64,000 nucleotides of DNA from Cryobacterium luteum (GTDB lineage: Bacteria; Actinomycetota; Actinomycetes; Actinomycetales; Microbacteriaceae), in assembly GCF_900110125.1 (NCBI RefSeq), contig NZ_FOCN01000007.1, forward strand, positions 62,001-126,000, in the 5' to 3' direction. Both the position numbers and the translations under genes were made by a program. Below, piece by piece: positions 61,192-64,000 of the stretch. Position 1 is the stretch's first letter. Each line of letters opens with the position of its first letter. Below the pieces are notes generated by a model that was not told the DNA's origin, did not search any database, and saw only the letters and a list, made by a program, of their open reading frames with translations.

Positions 61192-62091
61192 TCAATCGCG
61201 TCCGAGCCGGCCGAGCTCAGATGCATTCGCATCGAGCAGTCGCAGTGCCCCGTTGTCGATGACGGCCCATCTGGCCTGGGAGACCCAGGACGTGACCGGC
61301 GTCCCCTCGCACGCCACCAAGGTCGATATCCCAGGAGTCGCCAGGAATGCCCCTGCGCCATCGGCTGCCCATCGGCCCTGGCCGCCGTTGCACCCGTCGG
61401 AACCCGTCCACGCGCCGTTCGCGTCAAAGACCACATGGGGGTCACTCGTACCGCCGACCGGCGCCCATCGTGCGGCCAGGTTCTCCGGCGTGGCCGGAGT
61501 CAGCCCGATCGGCAGGGGTGCCGGTTGCCGCAACTCCTCCCGCATCCGGTCAGTGATCGCCGGCGGCTCGGTAAAGGACTCGGCCGCCGTCGGGATCGGA
61601 TCGGGCCCGCCGTCCAGCGTCAGGGTCGCGACCACCGCACCCTGTGAATCGCGAAGCTCCCAGCCGTCTCCGACCGCACGATACTCGCTGACGGATTCCA
61701 GCCACACCACTCGAGGCAAGGTCGACCCCGTGACGCATTCCCCGCTGGCCCCGTATGTGGACGCCAGGAAGAACGTGTCTGTCGCGCGCCACGATCCCTG
61801 GATCATGCCGCAGTCTCGCCACAACTGGAACTCAGGGACGTCCAGGCGCAGCCAGGTGTCCGCGCCCTCGCCTTCTGCGCCGGAGACCCGCCACAGATTG
61901 ACCAGCTGGATTGCGGTCGATGCCGCACCCGTGCCGGGATCGGGCGGAGCTGGCGAATTCGAAGTTCGCGCGCCCGGATCATCCGGGCCCTGCGCGCACG
62001 CCGTCAGGGCGAGCACGAGTACTGCCGCCAGACCCGGCGCCACTCGCCGGAGCATCCGTCTCACCGTGCAGCCGCCACCGGGGCCCGTCAT
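61192..62091 (-). CDS. Lipoprotein with META/HslJ-like domain
   Basis: 299-residue lipoprotein with lipobox LTAC in VLVLALTACAQG (about residue 29). A central region of unknown fold is followed by a META-like domain near the C-terminus (AARWAPVGGTSDPHVVFDANGAWTGSDGCNGGQGRW and a following LVACEG), with a Cys pair as in HslJ. It starts at an ATG overlapping the preceding gene's stop (ATGA). Envelope stress or antibiotic-response roles are known for some META proteins. Confidence 0.8.
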   Translation of the reverse strand: MTGPGGGCTVRRMLRRVAPGLAAVLVLALTACAQGPDDPGARTSNSPAPPDPGTGAASTAIQLVNLWRVSGAEGEGADTWLRLDVPEFQLWRDCGMIQGSWRATDTFFLASTYGASGECVTGSTLPRVVWLESVSEYRAVGDGWELRDSQGAVVATLTLDGGPDPIPTAAESFTEPPAITDRMREELRQPAPLPIGLTPATPENLAARWAPVGGTSDPHVVFDANGAWTGSDGCNGGQGRWAADGAGAFLATPGISTLVACEGTPVTSWVSQARWAVIDNGALRLLDANASELGRLGRD

Positions 62092-62447
62092 GCCCACACC
62101 GGCCAGACGACGAAACCGGCAGAGAACAACACGACGAGACTGCCGACAAACCCCGCGACGGCCAGCAGCAAGGCCACCCAGCTCATCACTGCGACGCGCC
62201 GATCGCTTGGTACGACATTGGCGGCGACTACGGCGCCACACAATAACAGAACCAGAACGACCGATGACACCACCGCGGGAAGCAGCCTCGCCTCCGGTCC
62301 GGGGCACGGTGCAAAGCTGGAGACGGCGCAGACGGTGGATTTGAATCTGAACAGCCAGACCAGCACAAGTCCCAGAACAACAATTCCCAGATTCAGCGCC
62401 GTCCACTGCATAGTGGTGCGCTGCGTCGTACTCGATGTAGCCCCCAT
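62088..62447 (-). CDS. Small integral membrane protein
   Basis: 119-residue protein with three hydrophobic segments (LNLGIVVLGLVLVWLF, LPAVVSSVVLVLLLCGAVVAANV and AVMSWVALLLAVAGFVGSLVVLF). It is unrecognised. It is coupled to the META lipoprotein by a 4-bp overlap, so the two probably act together in the envelope. Confidence 0.72.
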   Translation of the reverse strand: MGATSSTTQRTTMQWTALNLGIVVLGLVLVWLFRFKSTVCAVSSFAPCPGPEARLLPAVVSSVVLVLLLCGAVVAANVVPSDRRVAVMSWVALLLAVAGFVGSLVVLFSAGFVVWPVWA

Positions 62448-62495
62448 GAGTTTGATTATGGTCGCGGGCCACGGGGATTGTCCAGCGCGGTGGCT

Positions 62496-63260
62496 TCAGC
62501 TCCGGGCGCCCAGGGCAGGTTTGACCGCCTTGACGATGGCTCCGTGCATTTCTTGGGCGACCTCGTGGGTGTATTCCACGCTCGCATCGACAAAACCTGC
62601 CGCAGCCAGGGCGTCGAGGTACTCCCGGTTCGTCAGGGCTCCGGCGATGCAGCCGGTGTAGCTGCCGCGCGCGACGCGGTCTTCTGCGCTGAGCTGGTCT
62701 TCCGCGACGACGTCGGAGATGCCGAGACGCCCACCCGGTTTCAATACCCGGAACATCTCGGAGACGACCGCGTTCTTGTCGGCCGAGAGGTTGATGACAC
62801 AGTTGGAGATGATGACGTCGACGCTGTCATCGGCTAGGGGGATCGCCTCGATCTGCCCCATGATGAACTTGACGTTGCTGACGCCGGCCTTCACCGCGTT
62901 GGCGCGGGCCAGGGAGAGCATTTCGTCGGTCATGTCGAGCCCGTAGGCGAAGCCGGTCGGGCCCACCCGGCGTGCGGAGAGGAGCACATCGATGCCGCCT
63001 CCCGAGCCAAGATCGAGCACGGTTTCCCCGGCGCGCAGGTCGGCGACCGCGGTGGGGTTGCCGCAGCCAAGACTGGCCAGGAGCGCTTCCTCGGGGAGCT
63101 GCACGTTGTCTGCCTCGGTGTACAGCACGGATCCGAACACGGTGCCATTGCCCAGATCGGTGGGCACGCAGCAGGACGTGCTCGAGACATCCGTCAGTTG
63201 CAGCGCGGCGGCGGCGTAGCGCTCGCGCACCAACTCCGTGATCTCCGATTTCTCGGTCAT
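62496..63260 (-). CDS. arsM: Arsenite methyltransferase
   Basis: Methylates As(III) with S-adenosylmethionine, making volatile or less toxic species. 254 residues from ATG 63260 with AAGGAAC upstream. The SAM motif I is [14 protein letters not shown] (81-94). The three cysteines that bind arsenic are placed as in the family: Cys66 (LGCGNP), Cys154 (SNCVINL) and Cys204 (GCIAGA). Divergent from arsD with a shared regulatory region. Confidence 0.93.
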   Translation of the reverse strand: MTEKSEITELVRERYAAAALQLTDVSSTSCCVPTDLGNGTVFGSVLYTEADNVQLPEEALLASLGCGNPTAVADLRAGETVLDLGSGGGIDVLLSARRVGPTGFAYGLDMTDEMLSLARANAVKAGVSNVKFIMGQIEAIPLADDSVDVIISNCVINLSADKNAVVSEMFRVLKPGGRLGISDVVAEDQLSAEDRVARGSYTGCIAGALTNREYLDALAAAGFVDASVEYTHEVAQEMHGAIVKAVKPALGARS

Positions 63261-63302
63261 TTTTGTTCCTTCCCATAGGTGGCGGCACCAGCCTACTGCT
63301 AC

Positions 63303-63318
63303 ATTGATACTTATCGAT
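63303..63318. promoter_or_regulatory. Putative ArsR/SmtB-type operator between arsM and arsD
   Basis: ATTGATA (63303-63309) and TATCGAT (63312-63318) form a dyad with one mismatch around CT, between the divergent ars genes. ArsR-family repressors bind AT-rich dyads in such positions; no arsR is visible in the window. Confidence 0.45.
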
Positions 63319-63354
63319 ATAGCGAGTGCGTGAAAAACAACGAGGGAGATCGAC

Positions 63355-63738
63355 ATGGTTGCCATCCGAATCTACGAACCGGCCCTGTGCTGCGACACCG
63401 GGGTCTGTGGCGTTGACGTCGACCAGTCCCTGGTCGAGGTGACCGCGAGCGTGCGCAGCCTGCAGGAGCAGGGCGCAGATATCCAGCGCCACAATTTGGC
63501 CACCGACCCGCTCGCCTTCACCACGGATGAGACCGTTCGCGCGTTCATGCACGTCGTCGGTTCCACCGGGCTGCCGCTCACCGTTGTCGACGGCGTCACC
63601 GTGGCGACCGGAAGCTACCCCTCCAAGGCTCAGTTGCTCGCCTTTGCCGGCCTCGCTGCGCCAGCCGCCCGAGTGGAGCTCGGCCTGACCGAGAAATCCG
63701 AGAGCGGATGCTGCGGCGGCGCCACCGGCTGCTGCTAG
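63355..63738 (+). CDS. arsD: Arsenite metallochaperone
   Basis: Delivers As(III) to the ArsA ATPase. 127 residues from ATG 63355 after GGGAG. The essential CC-x4-C motif is CCDTGVC near residues 12-18, and the C-terminal CCGGATGCC adds two further vicinal Cys pairs. LPLTVVDGVTVATGSYPS is the thioredoxin-like core of the family. Ends 4 bp before arsA. Confidence 0.93.
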   Translation: MVAIRIYEPALCCDTGVCGVDVDQSLVEVTASVRSLQEQGADIQRHNLATDPLAFTTDETVRAFMHVVGSTGLPLTVVDGVTVATGSYPSKAQLLAFAGLAAPAARVELGLTEKSESGCCGGATGCC

Positions 63739-63742
63739 CACC

Positions 63743-64000
63743 ATGAAGTTCCTGGAAGACCCGCCCCGCTTTCTGTTCTTCACCGGCAAGGGTGGCGTGG
63801 GAAAGACCTCCGTGGCCTGTGCCACGGCCATCGATCTCGCCGATCGGGGCCGGCGTGTGCTGCTCGTGAGCACCGACCCGGCCTCGAATATCGGGCAGGT
63901 GTTCGGCCTCACGATCGGCAACACGGTCACTCCGATCGCCGCGATCTCCGGCCTCAGTGCCCTGGAAATCGACCCCGAACAGGCCGCGGATGCCTACCGC
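63743..64000 (+). CDS. arsA: Arsenite efflux ATPase, 3' partial
   Basis: First 86 residues of the ArsA ATPase; the gene runs off the window. It begins at ATG 63743, 4 bp after arsD. The deviant Walker A motif FFTGKGGVGKTSVACATA and the STDPASN block are those of ArsA/GET3 ATPases. It would drive an ArsB/Acr3-type pump, which is expected just beyond the window. Confidence 0.92.
   Translation, partial: MKFLEDPPRFLFFTGKGGVGKTSVACATAIDLADRGRRVLLVSTDPASNIGQVFGLTIGNTVTPIAAISGLSALEIDPEQAADAYR

Overview
The window is chromosomal DNA from a high-GC actinobacterium, most likely a member of the Microbacteriaceae (Cryobacterium/Leifsonia-like). The evidence is high GC with GTG and TTG starts, a DUF222-HNH (13E12-type) gene, a 6C small RNA beside a Tad pilus cluster, a topA with a Lys/Ala tail, and about 65 copies of the heptamer CGGATGC/GCATCCG that I counted by eye. 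The genus is inference.

Region 1 (1-33.4 kb) is a large exopolysaccharide locus. It holds a UDP-glucose dehydrogenase (cut by the window start), an acyltransferase-SGNH protein, a LytR-CpsA-Psr ligase, further acyltransferases and esterases, and a Wzz/BY-kinase-like protein. It also holds five glycosyltransferases, three pyruvyltransferase-like domains (one fused to a Wzx flippase), a Wzy-like polymerase, a hexapeptide acetyltransferase, a YdcF protein and two tandem secreted parallel beta-helix proteins. Together these look like a Wzx/Wzy pathway for a pyruvylated, O-acylated surface polysaccharide that may be tethered to the wall by the LCP protein. No priming glycosyltransferase is in view. 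A flavin reductase, a HAD/PMM-like phosphatase, a decayed YeiH-type exporter and an inserted HNH gene plus membrane-protein/regulator pair interrupt the locus.

Region 2 (33.4-52.9 kb) is core chromosome: VanZ-like protein, MFS pump, tRNA-Pro(CGG), metallophosphoesterase, bifunctional PBP with PASTA domains, a DUF4177 small protein, RidA, acetyl-CoA synthetase, 6C RNA, a compact Tad cluster, topA, tmk, holB and a secreted peptidase-like hydrolase. From memory, the order resembles the M. tuberculosis Rv3644c-Rv3683 neighbourhood.

Region 3 (52.9-64 kb) starts with a TetR gene and tRNA-Thr(CGT) and then becomes accessory: DMT exporter with a divergent MocR regulator, an ECF sigma operon, a membrane protein/GntR pair, an Xre-type antitoxin beside a broken RES toxin, a GNAT enzyme, a META-domain lipoprotein, and an arsenic cluster (arsM divergent from arsD-arsA, with arsA cut by the window end).

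Repeats: two ~95-bp hairpin elements share 16-17 bp terminal inverted repeats, three sites share a GGGCCC-rich repeat, and several local inverted or tandem repeats are listed. No CRISPR array, insertion sequence, integrase or rRNA was seen.
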